From CBDVBD01 sp965372135 (GTDB taxonomy: Bacteria; Electryoneota; RPQS01; CBDVBD01): a stretch of DNA of 52,113 nt. Positions 1 to 8,131 of the stretch are shown piece after piece (position 1 is the stretch's first letter; the number at the start of each line of letters is the position of its first letter). The notes beneath the pieces were generated by a model, which saw nothing but the letters and a program-made list of their open reading frames with translations, was not told the origin of the DNA and did no database searches. Where the stretch lies: NCBI GenBank assembly GCA_965372135.1, contig CBDVBD010000003.1:1-52113 (forward strand). Reading direction: 5' to 3'. The translations under genes were made by a program, and so were the position numbers.

Positions 1-14
1 GAGGCGCATACCGA

Positions 15-1016
15 ATGATACCGTCATCGGCTGAATTCGCAAACCCCTGGGCATTTGCGGGATTGATTCTTATTCCAGTACTGGTGTATTTTTATTTTCG
101 CAGGTCACAGCGGCAGTATTCGGATTTTCGGTATCCATCGTTGACGTTGGTTTCCAAGTTGCCCAAGACGGCGGTGCAGCGATTGCGATACTTGCCGGCA
201 GTGCTACGGTGGGCGGCATTGGGATTGTTGATTGTGGCGTTGGCGCGACCTCAGATGACATCTTCCGAGGAGCAGATATTCGCAGAGGGAATCGATATTA
301 TGTTGACGCTGGACATTTCCACCTCGATGGCGGCGATGGATTTCGAACCGAAAAACCGGTTGGGTGCAGCAAAGAAAGTAGCGGCGGATTTTGTGGATCA
401 CCGCACCAGCGACCGGATCGGGCTGGTGGTGTTTGCGGCGCAGAGTTTTACGCAATGTCCGTTGACGCTGGATTACCGGATATTGAAGGGATTGATGTCC
501 AAGGTGGAAATGGGGATGGTGGAGGACGGCACCGCAATCGGGATGGCGATTGCCAATGGGGTTAATCGATTGCGCACCAGCACCGCAAAAAGCCGGGTGA
601 TGATTTTGCTGACCGACGGGCAGAACAACCGGGGGGAATTGGATCCGATCACAGCGGCTCAAACCGCAGCAGCATTGGGGATTAAGATATATACCGTAGG
701 CGTGGGAACCCGAGGGACGGCGCCCTATCCTCAGCAAACCCGGTTCGGAACCCGGACGGTGCAGATACCTGTCAACATCGATGAGGAGATGTTGCAGGAA
801 ATCGCCGATATTACCCAGGGGCGGTATTTCCGAGCGACAGACACCAAGGAACTTCAGGAAATCTACCGGGAAATAGACCGCTTAGAAACGTCCAGGGTCG
901 AAGTCACGCATTACCGGCGGGTGGCGGAATTGTTTTATCCGTATTTGGCGTTGGCGTTGTTGTGCTTGGCGGTGGAGGCGATTTTGGCGCGGACACGGTT
1001 TCGGAAAATTCCGTAG
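15..1016 (+). CDS. batA: BatA-type von Willebrand factor A membrane protein
   Basis: 333 residues. The N-terminus has the family hallmark 'FANPWAF' followed by a membrane helix (about residues 12-29); a second helix ends in 'LIVALARP' (about 66-80). The soluble VWA domain (about 92-300) carries the MIDAS motif DISTS for a divalent metal, and a last helix lies near the C-terminus ('ALALLCLAVEAIL'). This order (helix, helix, VWA, helix) is that of Bat aerotolerance proteins, thought to form a periplasm-facing complex with BatB. The start ATG has an upstream GAGG. It also overlaps a TGA (16-18) that could end a preceding gene outside the window (last codons E-A-H-T-E), as in ATGA-coupled operons. 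batB follows after 5 bases. Family assignment is secure; the exact role of Bat proteins in stress resistance is only partly known. Confidence 0.93.
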   Translation: MIPSSAEFANPWAFAGLILIPVLVYFYFRRSQRQYSDFRYPSLTLVSKLPKTAVQRLRYLPAVLRWAALGLLIVALARPQMTSSEEQIFAEGIDIMLTLDISTSMAAMDFEPKNRLGAAKKVAADFVDHRTSDRIGLVVFAAQSFTQCPLTLDYRILKGLMSKVEMGMVEDGTAIGMAIANGVNRLRTSTAKSRVMILLTDGQNNRGELDPITAAQTAAALGIKIYTVGVGTRGTAPYPQQTRFGTRTVQIPVNIDEEMLQEIADITQGRYFRATDTKELQEIYREIDRLETSRVEVTHYRRVAELFYPYLALALLCLAVEAILARTRFRKIP

Positions 1017-1021
1017 GAAGT

Positions 1022-2095
1022 ATGTTTTCAGACATCATCTATACATTAGACAGCTTATTTGGACCGCAGATTCGGTTCGGACATCCGGCAGCGCTGCTGT
1101 TGCTGATCGCGATCCCGGTGGGATGGGTTTTGATTCGATTAGCACGGTACCGCCGGCAACGGGAAACTCGGGCTTTTGTGAGTGATGCCTTGGTCGATCG
1201 AGTAGCATACGACCGCAGCTTACGAAAAACACGGATTCGGGATATGTTGCTGCTGGCAGGTGCGGGATTGTTGATCGTGGCGTTGGCTAATCCTCGAGTG
1301 GGAACCCGGTTGGTGGAGGTCAAACGCGAGGGAGTGGATATCGTGGTGGCGTTGGATGTGTCGCTGTCGATGCGAGCGGAAGATATCACGCCGTCACGCC
1401 TGGAAAAGGCGAAGCACGAGGTTCAGGGATTTATTCAACGCTTGAAGGGTGACCGGATCGGATTGGTGGCATTCGCCGGAGCGGCGTATTTGCAGTGTCC
1501 GTTGACCACGGATTATTCGGCGGCGCGAATTTTCTTAGACGTGCTGGATACAGATTTGATCCCGGTGACCGGAACCGCGATTGCGGAAGCACTGCACACA
1601 GCAATGGGAGCGTTTCAGGCTAAGCAAGCCACCCAGAGGGTGATCGTGTTGATTACGGACGGTGAGGATCACAAAAGCAAGGTGATCGAAGCGGTAAGAG
1701 ACGCGGCGGAACGGGGAATTGTTATCTACGTGGTGGGAATGGGGACTCCGGAAGGGGAACCGATTCCAATTATCGATGCCAAGGGTCGTCATAAGGGGTA
1801 CAAGAAAGACCGGGACGGCACAACGGTGGTGTCGCGGTTGGACGAAGAGTTGCTGACGGAAATCGCCGACATCACCGGCGGGGCATATTATCAAGGCACT
1901 CCCGGGGAAAACGAATTGGATAAGATCTATCAGAAGATTTTCAGCATGGAAAGAGGGGAAATCGACGCCCGGGAATTTACCGATTTCGAAGACCGGTTCC
2001 AGTGGTTTTTACTGCCGGGTTTGTTGTGTTTTGCGGTGGAAGCTTTGGTGGGTGAAACCCGCTCCAGAAGGGCATTACGACGAAAGGCGGCGTAA
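1022..2095 (+). CDS. batB: BatB-type von Willebrand factor A membrane protein
   Basis: 357 residues from the ATG at 1022, preceded by AGGA. An upstream in-frame ATG at 962 lies inside batA and would add 20 residues not typical of the family, so I reject it. It starts with a helix ('LLLLIAIPVGWVL'), then a second ('LLLAGAGLLIVALANP'), a VWA domain with the MIDAS motif DVSLS and the downstream 'ITDGEDH', and a C-terminal helix ('FLLPGLLCFAVEAL'). It is a paralogue of the preceding BatA with the same topology. BatA and BatB are generally thought to form a hetero-oligomer on the periplasmic side. The gene sits between batA and batC, with 4 bases before the next start, so one transcript is likely. 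Confidence 0.93.
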   Translation: MFSDIIYTLDSLFGPQIRFGHPAALLLLIAIPVGWVLIRLARYRRQRETRAFVSDALVDRVAYDRSLRKTRIRDMLLLAGAGLLIVALANPRVGTRLVEVKREGVDIVVALDVSLSMRAEDITPSRLEKAKHEVQGFIQRLKGDRIGLVAFAGAAYLQCPLTTDYSAARIFLDVLDTDLIPVTGTAIAEALHTAMGAFQAKQATQRVIVLITDGEDHKSKVIEAVRDAAERGIVIYVVGMGTPEGEPIPIIDAKGRHKGYKKDRDGTTVVSRLDEELLTEIADITGGAYYQGTPGENELDKIYQKIFSMERGEIDAREFTDFEDRFQWFLLPGLLCFAVEALVGETRSRRALRRKAA

Positions 2096-2099
2096 GAAT

Positions 2100-2834
2100 A
2101 TGCGGTATATTTTTATCAGTTTGCTGTGGTGCTCCATTATGATTTCTCCGGTGTTAGGGCAATCGGGACGCACGCTGGTCAACGAAGGAAATAAGCTGTT
2201 CGACCAGGAACAGTACGACCAGGCGTTGTCGAATTATAAGGAGGCATTGGAAAAGCAGACGCCGGAAGATATTATCCGCTACAACTTAGGGAACGTATAT
2301 TACCGGAAGGATAATTACGATTTAGCGGAGCAGGAACTGGAGTCAGCGATCGAGTCCGATGATCCGGAAATGCAGGTTCGGGGGTATTTCAACCGGGGGA
2401 ACGCGCGGTTTAAGCAGCAGCAGTTCGATAAGAGTATCGAAGATTATATCGAAGTGCTTAAGCGGCACCCCGAAGACATGGGCGCAAAGGTTAATTTGGA
2501 ATTGTCACGCAGGATGCTGCAATACCAGCAGCAACAAGAACAGGAGCAGTGCGATAACGATTCCAGCGGGCAGGATCAGGAGCAAAAGAAGCAGCAACAG
2601 TCCCAACAGGATCAAGAACAAAAGGAACAACAGCAGGAGCAGCAATCTCAGGAATCCGAGCAGCAAGAACAAGAGGAACAACAACAGCAGATGGCTCAGG
2701 CTCAAGAAGAAGAATTAACCCAGGAAGAAGCGGAGAAGCTCTTAAATGCGCTGCAGAATGATGAGAAGGCGGTATTGCAGGAGTTGATCAAACGCCAGAT
2801 GCCGGCACAACAACCAACGGGGAATGATTGGTAA
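2100..2834 (+). CDS. batC: BatC-type TPR protein with Gln/Glu-rich tail
   Basis: 244 residues. The ATG at 2100 gives a clean signal peptide ('MRYIFISLLWCSIMISPVLG'); an in-frame upstream extension into batB has no such signal. Residues about 22-135 are tetratricopeptide repeats (for example 'NEGNKLFDQEQYDQALSNY' and 'GYFNRGNARFKQQQFDKSI'). From about 145 to 205 the protein is almost pure Q/E/K/S, a disordered polyampholyte common in BatC homologues. A short helical tail ends the protein. The likely role is a periplasmic scaffold for the VWA proteins BatA/BatB. The stop overlaps the batD start by one base (TAATG), suggesting coupled translation. Confidence 0.88.
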   Translation: MRYIFISLLWCSIMISPVLGQSGRTLVNEGNKLFDQEQYDQALSNYKEALEKQTPEDIIRYNLGNVYYRKDNYDLAEQELESAIESDDPEMQVRGYFNRGNARFKQQQFDKSIEDYIEVLKRHPEDMGAKVNLELSRRMLQYQQQQEQEQCDNDSSGQDQEQKKQQQSQQDQEQKEQQQEQQSQESEQQEQEEQQQQMAQAQEEELTQEEAEKLLNALQNDEKAVLQELIKRQMPAQQPTGNDW

Positions 2835-4681
2835 TGGGCTACGGGCACAGCATAGCAAGATCACGAAACGGGATGATGACCAATCGTCCTGCGATCTGGT
2901 TGGTTATGACAGGTTGCTGCTTAGTGGTGGCGGGATTCGCCCATGGACAGTCTTTAACCGCCAGTGTGGATCATACCATCGTGTACCGCGGGGAACAGTT
3001 GGAATACGTGCTGGAAGCGCAGGGAACCAGCCGGGTTAAAAACCTTCAGACACCGTCGTTCGTCAACTTTCGGGTGATTTCGGGACCCAACGAATCCACT
3101 AATTTCCAGATTATCAACGGCAGGACGTCGAGGTCAATCCGGTATTCCTGGCGGTTAATTCCCAAGATTTCTGGGAAGCTCCTCATCGGACCGGCAAGTG
3201 GAACAATCGGAAAAAGTACCGTACAGAGTAATCCGGTGACAATTCAGGTGTTGGACCCCGGAGCTCAAGCCCCAAAGGGCAAGGAACCGCCCGATGTGAT
3301 GGTCAAGGTGGATGTGTCAAAGCGGGAAGTGTATGTCAACCAGCCGATTAAACTGACATATAAGCTGCTATTCCGGAAGAATTTATCCAACTACGAAGTT
3401 TCCAAGCTGCCAAACACAGTGGGATTTTGGAGTGAGGATATGCCGGCGCCGGAACAAGCGCGGCTGCCGTATCAGATGATTCAAGGGCATCGGTATGGAG
3501 TGCTGATAATCAGAAGGGCAATCCTGTTTCCCACCAATTCGGGGGATTTGACGCTGGACCCGCTGGAGGTGACATGGCAGGTGCAGGAACGCAGTGCGAC
3601 AAGTAGGCGCCGGTCGCGCAGTGTGTTCGACAATTTTTTCGATGATCCGTTTTTCGGTTCGGTACACACCGTCACCAAATCGGTAACTACCAATCCGATT
3701 CACCTGAAGGTGAAACCGCTGCCCCTGGAAGGGCGACCTGAAGGGTTTGCCGGGGATGTGGGGCGGTACAACCTTCGCGTGAGTTTAGAACCCCGGGATG
3801 TGACGGTGAACGAAACGGTGACGTTGAAGGTGACCATCCAAGGCTCGGGAAACATTAGACTTATCAACGAACCTCAGATCGATATCCCGTTAGACATCGA
3901 ACGATACGATCCCAAGATTACTCACCATATCAACAAGAAAAGCGGGGAAATTCAGGGGCATAAGGTCTTTGAATACCTGCTAATTCCCAGAGTGCCGGGA
4001 CAGATGAAGATTCCGCCGATTTCCTTTGCTATTTTTGATCCCAAGGCAGGTGCATATAAGGTGCTGATGTCCGATCCGATGGAGATCACAGTGCGGAAAG
4101 GGACAGGATTCGCGGCACGAACCTCTACCTCCATGTCCCGGGAAGATGTTAGGTGGCGGGGGCAGGATATCCGGTACATCAAGCTGGAAGCGGGTGATTT
4201 TCGACAGTTGGGAGCTGGATTTCACCGCAGCGCTGTGTTCTATGGGCTGCTGTTAGCGCCGTTTTTCTGCTTGGTATTTGGGCTGATGTACCGGCAGCAA
4301 AGGGACCGGTTAGAGCAAGATGTGGATCGAGCACGGCGGTCTCGAGCTTATGGGAAAGCGATTAGGCGTCTGAAGACGGCAGCGAAATCGAAAGCGCAAG
4401 AAAGCGCTATATTCTATGGTAACCTGTGGAAAGTGTTAGGGGGGTACATGGGCGATATATTGAACCTTTCCGAATCAGCCGGTGGATCGATGGATGCGCT
4501 GGAAGCGCTTGCGGAAAGGGAAGTGGATGGGGAAATCATCGGGGAGATTCGGGAGATTTTCACCCGAGCGGATTTTCAACGATTCGCATCGGGAATGGAT
4601 ACGCCAGAGGATCGGGATCAGTTGTTAGTACAGACGAAGGCGATTCTACAGCGGCTGGAAAAGGGAGTGAAGGTACGATGA
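2834..4681 (+). CDS. batD: BatD-type protein (oxygen tolerance family)
   Basis: About 615 residues from the ATG at 2834 (overlapping TAATG). ATGs at 2873 or 2876 are alternatives that would give a shorter n-region before the signal segment 'AIWLVMTGCCLVVAGFAHG'. The extracytoplasmic part is built of Ig-like beta domains ('LTASVDHTIVYRGEQLEYVL', 'VDVSKREVYVNQPIKLTYKL', 'VSLEPRDVTVNETVTLKV'), the usual repeated layout of BatD. A membrane helix follows ('AVFYGLLLAPFFCLVFGLMY', about residues 464-486), then a charged cytoplasmic tail of about 130 residues. The stop TGA (4679-4681) overlaps the batE start as ATGA. Assignment rests on domain order and operon position; the exact start is less certain. 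Confidence 0.88.
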   Translation: MGYGHSIARSRNGMMTNRPAIWLVMTGCCLVVAGFAHGQSLTASVDHTIVYRGEQLEYVLEAQGTSRVKNLQTPSFVNFRVISGPNESTNFQIINGRTSRSIRYSWRLIPKISGKLLIGPASGTIGKSTVQSNPVTIQVLDPGAQAPKGKEPPDVMVKVDVSKREVYVNQPIKLTYKLLFRKNLSNYEVSKLPNTVGFWSEDMPAPEQARLPYQMIQGHRYGVLIIRRAILFPTNSGDLTLDPLEVTWQVQERSATSRRRSRSVFDNFFDDPFFGSVHTVTKSVTTNPIHLKVKPLPLEGRPEGFAGDVGRYNLRVSLEPRDVTVNETVTLKVTIQGSGNIRLINEPQIDIPLDIERYDPKITHHINKKSGEIQGHKVFEYLLIPRVPGQMKIPPISFAIFDPKAGAYKVLMSDPMEITVRKGTGFAARTSTSMSREDVRWRGQDIRYIKLEAGDFRQLGAGFHRSAVFYGLLLAPFFCLVFGLMYRQQRDRLEQDVDRARRSRAYGKAIRRLKTAAKSKAQESAIFYGNLWKVLGGYMGDILNLSESAGGSMDALEALAEREVDGEIIGEIREIFTRADFQRFASGMDTPEDRDQLLVQTKAILQRLEKGVKVR

Positions 4682-5436
4682 GGGGTTGGGTTATATACAG
4701 CGTAGTGTTTTTATGGATGTCGGTGGCTTTTGCCGGGAATGTTCAGGTGCTTTTCGAGCAGGGGAATGCCCATTTCAAGAACGAAGAGTACCGTGATGCC
4801 ATCGCAGCCTACAGCCAAATCCTGGACCAAGGGATCGAGAATACCGAAGTGTATTACAATTTGGGAAATGCTTATTATAAGGCGGGGGAGGTGGCAAAGG
4901 CGATCCTGAATTACGAACGGGCATTGCGTTTAAGTCCCCGCGATCCGGACATCCAAGCCAATCTGGATTTAGCTAATCATCACATCGTGGATCGGGTGGA
5001 AACAGCACCCATGTTGTTTTTCTGGTATTGGGTGAATGCGATACGGGACGGGATGACAGCGGAAGAATGGGGGAAATGGAGTGTGATCGGACTATGGGCG
5101 GCGATGGGGGTGACGCTTTTGGCAGTATTCCGGCGCCGGGGATTGTTCCGAAGGCAGATTCGCTGGTTGGCAGGGATATTGATGGTGACGTGGGTATTTA
5201 TTTTCGCCACCACGGCATGGAAGGTCGAGAGGGATCGGATGATGGTGTATGCGGTGGTGATGGAAGAAAAGATCGAAGTGCTAAGCGCACCGGACGAAAC
5301 CGGGACGGTATTGTTTGATTTGCATGAAGGGGTGAAAGTCCGAGTGCTCAGGGAAGTCCCGAGTTGGACCGAAATTACCCTGCCCGACCCAAACAAGAAA
5401 GGGTGGCTGCCCACGGAAGTGTTTGAGATTATTTGA
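4678..5436 (+). CDS. batE: BatE-type TPR and SH3-like membrane protein
   Basis: 252 residues starting at the ATG that overlaps the batD stop. It has a short signal peptide ('MRGWVIYSVVFLWMSVAFAG') and two TPR units (about 24-110; 'YYNLGNAYYKAGEVAKAI'). Two membrane helices follow ('VIGLWAAMGVTLLAVF' and 'LAGILMVTWVFIFATTAW'). The C-terminal SH3-like domain (about 185-252) contains 'VYAVVMEEKIEVLSAPDETG' and ends in 'KKGWLPTEVFEII', as in bacterial SH3 domains. TPR plus SH3 is the standard BatE layout. It is the last gene of the operon; a strong intrinsic terminator lies 34 bases after the stop. Confidence 0.9.
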   Translation: MRGWVIYSVVFLWMSVAFAGNVQVLFEQGNAHFKNEEYRDAIAAYSQILDQGIENTEVYYNLGNAYYKAGEVAKAILNYERALRLSPRDPDIQANLDLANHHIVDRVETAPMLFFWYWVNAIRDGMTAEEWGKWSVIGLWAAMGVTLLAVFRRRGLFRRQIRWLAGILMVTWVFIFATTAWKVERDRMMVYAVVMEEKIEVLSAPDETGTVLFDLHEGVKVRVLREVPSWTEITLPDPNKKGWLPTEVFEII

Positions 5437-5469
5437 GCAGAAGTGTGAGGGTGGGAAAGTGTGAACGTG

Positions 5470-5503
5470 TCCTTCGTTCTGGTAGAGCGAAGGAATTTTT
5501 TAT
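5470..5503 (+). terminator. Intrinsic terminator of the bat operon
   Basis: An 11-bp stem (TCCTTCGTTCT with AGAGCGAAGGA, one G-T wobble) closes a GGT loop and is followed by ATTTTTTATTT on the plus strand. It lies just after batE and just past the end of the extended minus-strand barrel frame, so it separates the convergent units. Confidence 0.85.
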
Positions 5504-6015
5504 TTCCTATTTCGATGCCGAAAATTTACCGCTACTCCTCCGCTGAAAATCAATAATTTGGGATTGTAGAAATGGTATTCAACCTCGATCAGACCGGAAA
5601 AAACCGATCCTACAGGAGTTTCAATCCCACCCAAAACGAAGTAACCAAACTTGGTTTCTTTCCATCCATACCATCACCTTCCTTCTTCGAGCCAATTCCA
5701 ACGATGCCCTAATCCAGCACCTAAGTAAGGACTGATTCCCTTCAGGGGGAACTCCTGTTTGAAATATGCTTTCACTATAACATCATGATACTCTCTATAG
5801 CGGAAGTAATGTACGCCAAATTCCAATCCAAACACCTCATCAAAATTAACGGGATTAATACCAGCCTGATACCCTAACACCAGTTTAGGGACATCTCGCG
5901 GTGTTGGGTATACGATTTGGACGTTGATGCTATTTATTGCAACCTGGATTACCCTGGCATGACCAAAACCTGTGACGATGATGATAATTAACAAGATGAC
6001 AGGACTTCTTTTCAT
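5500..6015 (-). CDS. Small outer-membrane beta-barrel protein interrupted by one in-frame TGA (barrel 1)
   Basis: A signal peptide ('MKRSPVILLIIIIVTGFGHA') is followed by amphipathic strands typical of a small 8-strand barrel, up to 'YLGAGLGHRWNWLEEGR'. Then comes TGA at 5674-5676 (codon 114). The same frame stays open for another 57 codons ('WYGWKETKFGYFVLGGIETP' and on) and ends with a last strand 'LLIFSGGVAVNF' that matches the ends of the neighbouring paralogues. Full frame 171 codons, against 181-185 for the intact copies. The interruption may be a nonsense mutation, a sequence error, or selenocysteine: SelB is encoded in this window and a small hairpin follows the TGA. Conventional annotation would stop at 5674, giving 113 residues and a barrel lacking its last strands. 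Start ATG has GAGGT upstream. Confidence 0.6.
5643..5656 (-). promoter_or_regulatory. Short stem-loop downstream of the barrel 1 in-frame TGA
   Basis: AACCAA and TTGGTT are perfectly complementary; with four unpaired bases (AGTT on the minus strand) this gives a 5-bp stem whose loop starts about 22 nt after the TGA. Position and a G near the start of the loop resemble bacterial SECIS elements as I remember them, but the stem is short and A/T-rich, so chance is quite possible. Confidence 0.25.
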
Positions 6016-6030
6016 CTACAACCTCGAAAA

Positions 6031-6579
6031 TTAATTAAAAAAATACTTTATGCCACCGCTAACGATGACGATCCCTGGTAAGTCGTATTCCGTCTCTACG
6101 AAAACACCCAGCTTGCTGTAGATTGGGGATTCCATTCCAGCCAAAAAGTGGATGCCGTTGGGTTCCCGAAACTCGGGAAGTCGAAGCGGTCAATTCACAT
6201 CAAGTTCCTGTTTCCATTCAAGGGAAAACATGTGATGACCGACCCCGACGCCGAAATAATATGGCGAGTCGCTTTGCCGAGGAACGTGGTACTTCATAGT
6301 AAACTTAAAGGCAAGATCGTAAACGAACCCATTCCTTGATCTACTGAAATCCCCGACTTTCAAAGGTTTGGACCAGTAGTGGACATCGAGATTTAGGTCC
6401 AGGTCATCGATGAAACTAAGATCTATTCCTGCACCGACGGCGTAAGTTGATTTAACAGGTTCTGCGGAGTGGACATGCCCGCCGCGGAGATATACGCTTT
6501 TAATTAAGCGGTCTTGTGGAAGGGTGGTCGAGGCAAGAATCAGGATGGAAGTCAGAAAGAAAGACGTTATCTTAAACAT
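6031..6579 (-). CDS. Small outer-membrane beta-barrel protein interrupted by one in-frame TGA (barrel 2)
   Basis: Signal peptide 'MFKITSFFLTSILILASTTL', then alternating beta strands ('YAVGAGIDLSFIDDLDLNLD', 'LAFKFTMKYHVP', 'YYFGVGVGHHMFSLEW') up to TGA at 6190-6192 (codon 130). The frame stays open for 52 more codons ('PLRLPEFREPNGIHFLAGME' and on) and finishes with 'GIVIVSGGIKYFFN', a final strand like those of the other three barrels. Full frame 182 codons. The true stop (6031-6033) lies 15 bases before the next gene's ATG, normal operon spacing, whereas stopping at the TGA leaves a 174-base gap. This argues that the distal part is or recently was translated. A perfect 7-bp hairpin follows the TGA. 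Upstream GAGGGG supports the start. Confidence 0.6.
6163..6179 (-). promoter_or_regulatory. Perfect stem-loop downstream of the barrel 2 in-frame TGA (SECIS-like candidate)
   Basis: On the minus strand TTCCCGA-GTT-TCGGGAA forms a 7-bp GC-rich stem with a GTT loop. The stem begins 10 nt and the loop 17 nt after TGA 6190-6192. Bacterial SECIS elements are stem-loops just 3' of the UGA with a G at the start of the apical loop; this fits that layout, but function is inferred only. Confidence 0.35.
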
Positions 6580-6618
6580 GTTCCCCTCGTTTATAGTTTC
6601 TAATGTATTATGTAGTTG

Positions 6619-7176
6619 TTACTTTATTCGAAATCCAAGACCTCCACCGATAAGTATCTGATCACGATCTGACCGATCAAAAGCAACTTCAATAAGCCAG
6701 TAAAGATTATTGGTAATATGGTCTTCGATTCCTAAAAATCCTTGAAATCCCAATTCTGTCATTTCGTACTTGTGCAGATGACCATAACTAGATGTACGTT
6801 CTTTCTTATATACATGAATGGTAAAACCTGTTCCCACATAAGGAGTAATTCGGGCAAATGGAATCACGTACTTGATATTGATTTTTGTCGCAAGATCTGA
6901 GTAATCCCATTCTTCAACATAATTATCGGGATACCGTGGATGAGAGAAGGTTTTTTGCCAGTATTGAACATCAACCCGCAAGTAGGCATTTGTATTGATA
7001 TTTCCAAGGTTTATGCTGCCACCATAGGCAATGGCATCCTCAACGGGGTCCTCAACTAATACATATGCAGGATGGAGTTCGAGTCCAGCAATTCGGAAGT
7101 TAGTAACAGCTTGCACTTCAACATTCAAGCAAAGGATTGCTGCAGCAATTGCGAACAATAGGAAATTATTCTTCAT
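6619..7176 (-). CDS. Small outer-membrane beta-barrel protein (barrel 3, intact)
   Basis: 185 residues with a signal peptide ending near 'CLNVEVQA'. Strand-rich sequence with alternating hydrophobic residues and Gly/aromatic girdles ('AYGGSINLGNINTNAYLRVD', 'ITPYVGTGFTIHV', 'LGFQGFLG') fits an 8-strand outer-membrane barrel of the OmpA/OmpX size class; it ends in 'ILIGGGLGFRIK'. It is closely related to barrel 4, sharing 'NLGNINTNAYLRVDV', 'DLATKINIKY' and 'AFDRSDRDQ'. No Cys or TGA sits in the loop that is interrupted in barrels 1 and 2. AAGGAG precedes the ATG. It is followed after 39 bases by barrel 2, so barrels 3-2-1 probably share a transcript. No ligand can be predicted. Confidence 0.75.
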   Translation of the reverse strand: MKNNFLLFAIAAAILCLNVEVQAVTNFRIAGLELHPAYVLVEDPVEDAIAYGGSINLGNINTNAYLRVDVQYWQKTFSHPRYPDNYVEEWDYSDLATKINIKYVIPFARITPYVGTGFTIHVYKKERTSSYGHLHKYEMTELGFQGFLGIEDHITNNLYWLIEVAFDRSDRDQILIGGGLGFRIK

Positions 7177-7388
7177 TGCAATCTCCTTTAAATGTACTAC
7201 AAATTTGATATTTTTTTAATCCAACTCCCCTCGTGATATATCTTGGGATGGTTCAAAAGAAGAATGGCAAATCAGGCGGGTAGTCAGAATCATCCCCTCA
7301 TATAGTATCCTCTACTTGATTATACCATATTGATAATAGATGGTTCCAATATTGATGATGCAAACGCAAGCGCATTATTGAAACAAGG

Positions 7389-7420
7389 AAAGCCGACCCG
7401 TAAATGGGATCTGCTTTTTT
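7389..7420. terminator. Imperfect terminator-like hairpin between barrels 4 and 3
   Basis: AAAGCCGACCC and GGGATCTGCTTTTTT form an imperfect stem (CCC/GGG near the loop, AAGC/GCTT at the base, internal mismatches). T-runs flank it on both strands (six T on plus, TTTCC on minus). It resembles a decayed copy of the terminator at 8132-8168 and may end the barrel 4 transcript. Confidence 0.4.
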
Positions 7421-7435
7421 CGTGAGATGTAGTTG

Positions 7436-7981
7436 TTATTTTATTCGATATCCTACGCCGCCACCGAAAAAATACTGATCCCGGTCAGATCGATCAAATG
7501 CCGCTTCCCAGAACCAATATACATTATTCAACATAGGAAATTCCGCACCTATGAAACCCTGAAATCCCACCCTCGTTCTGGTAAGATTCGGAGAGTTTCT
7601 ACAGGTATAGGACCAGAAGTGTTTATGAATAGTAAGTCCTGCTCCGACATAAGGGATGATTTCATCACACGGTATCTGGTACTTAATGTTGATCTTAGTA
7701 GCTAAATCCGAAAAATCCAGGTTCTCATGATTTGAATAGAAAGGATCATAAATTTCACTCCAGTACAACACATCAACCCGTAAGTAGGCATTAGTATTAA
7801 TATTTCCGAGGTTCACACTTCCGCCAAACGAAACCGTGTTCCCCACCGGTTTCTCAATCTTTACATAGGCAATACGACCGCTGATCCCTGCAATCCGAAA
7901 ATCAGTTACTGCCTGTACTTCAGCACAAAAACTAATGATTAGGACAATCAAGGTGATCGGTATGAATGTTTTCCCACACAT
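7436..7981 (-). CDS. Small outer-membrane beta-barrel protein (barrel 4, intact)
   Basis: 181 residues, signal peptide ending near 'ISFCAEVQA', then beta strands as in barrel 3 and a terminal strand 'YFFGGGVGYRIK'. The loop that carries TGA in barrels 1 and 2 has a cysteine here ('HFWSYTCRNSPNL'), 14 residues after the first Gly of 'GAGLTIH'; in barrel 1 the TGA is 15 residues after the same Gly. GGAGGG precedes the ATG. A perfect TATAAT on the minus strand (forward 8069-8074), about 90 bases upstream, is a possible -10 box, but no good -35 is seen. It is the first gene of the barrel array. Confidence 0.75.
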   Translation of the reverse strand: MCGKTFIPITLIVLIISFCAEVQAVTDFRIAGISGRIAYVKIEKPVGNTVSFGGSVNLGNINTNAYLRVDVLYWSEIYDPFYSNHENLDFSDLATKINIKYQIPCDEIIPYVGAGLTIHKHFWSYTCRNSPNLTRTRVGFQGFIGAEFPMLNNVYWFWEAAFDRSDRDQYFFGGGVGYRIK

Positions 7982-8131
7982 CTTCCCTCCAAAAATACTG
8001 AATTGATATCGATAGAAATCCCGTCAATCAGGTTGGTTCACGGAAATACCATAAGAGAGGCTCCAATCATTATACTTTGGTTAAAATGTCTAGTTCCATC
8101 AAAGCAGGGGCATAACATATTAAGCCCCTAT

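Noticed and set aside
2031..2099. N-terminal extension of batC into batB
   Set aside because: It would bury the clear signal peptide that begins at 2100.
2505..2705. Leu-rich minus-strand frame opposite the batC tail
   Set aside because: It is only the antisense of the Gln/Glu codon repeats in batC.
5500..6579. Genome-wide reassignment of TGA to a sense codon
   Set aside because: TGA is the natural stop in batD, batE, rlmN, the M1 peptidase and a glycosyltransferase, where ATGA overlaps or protein ends fit the families.
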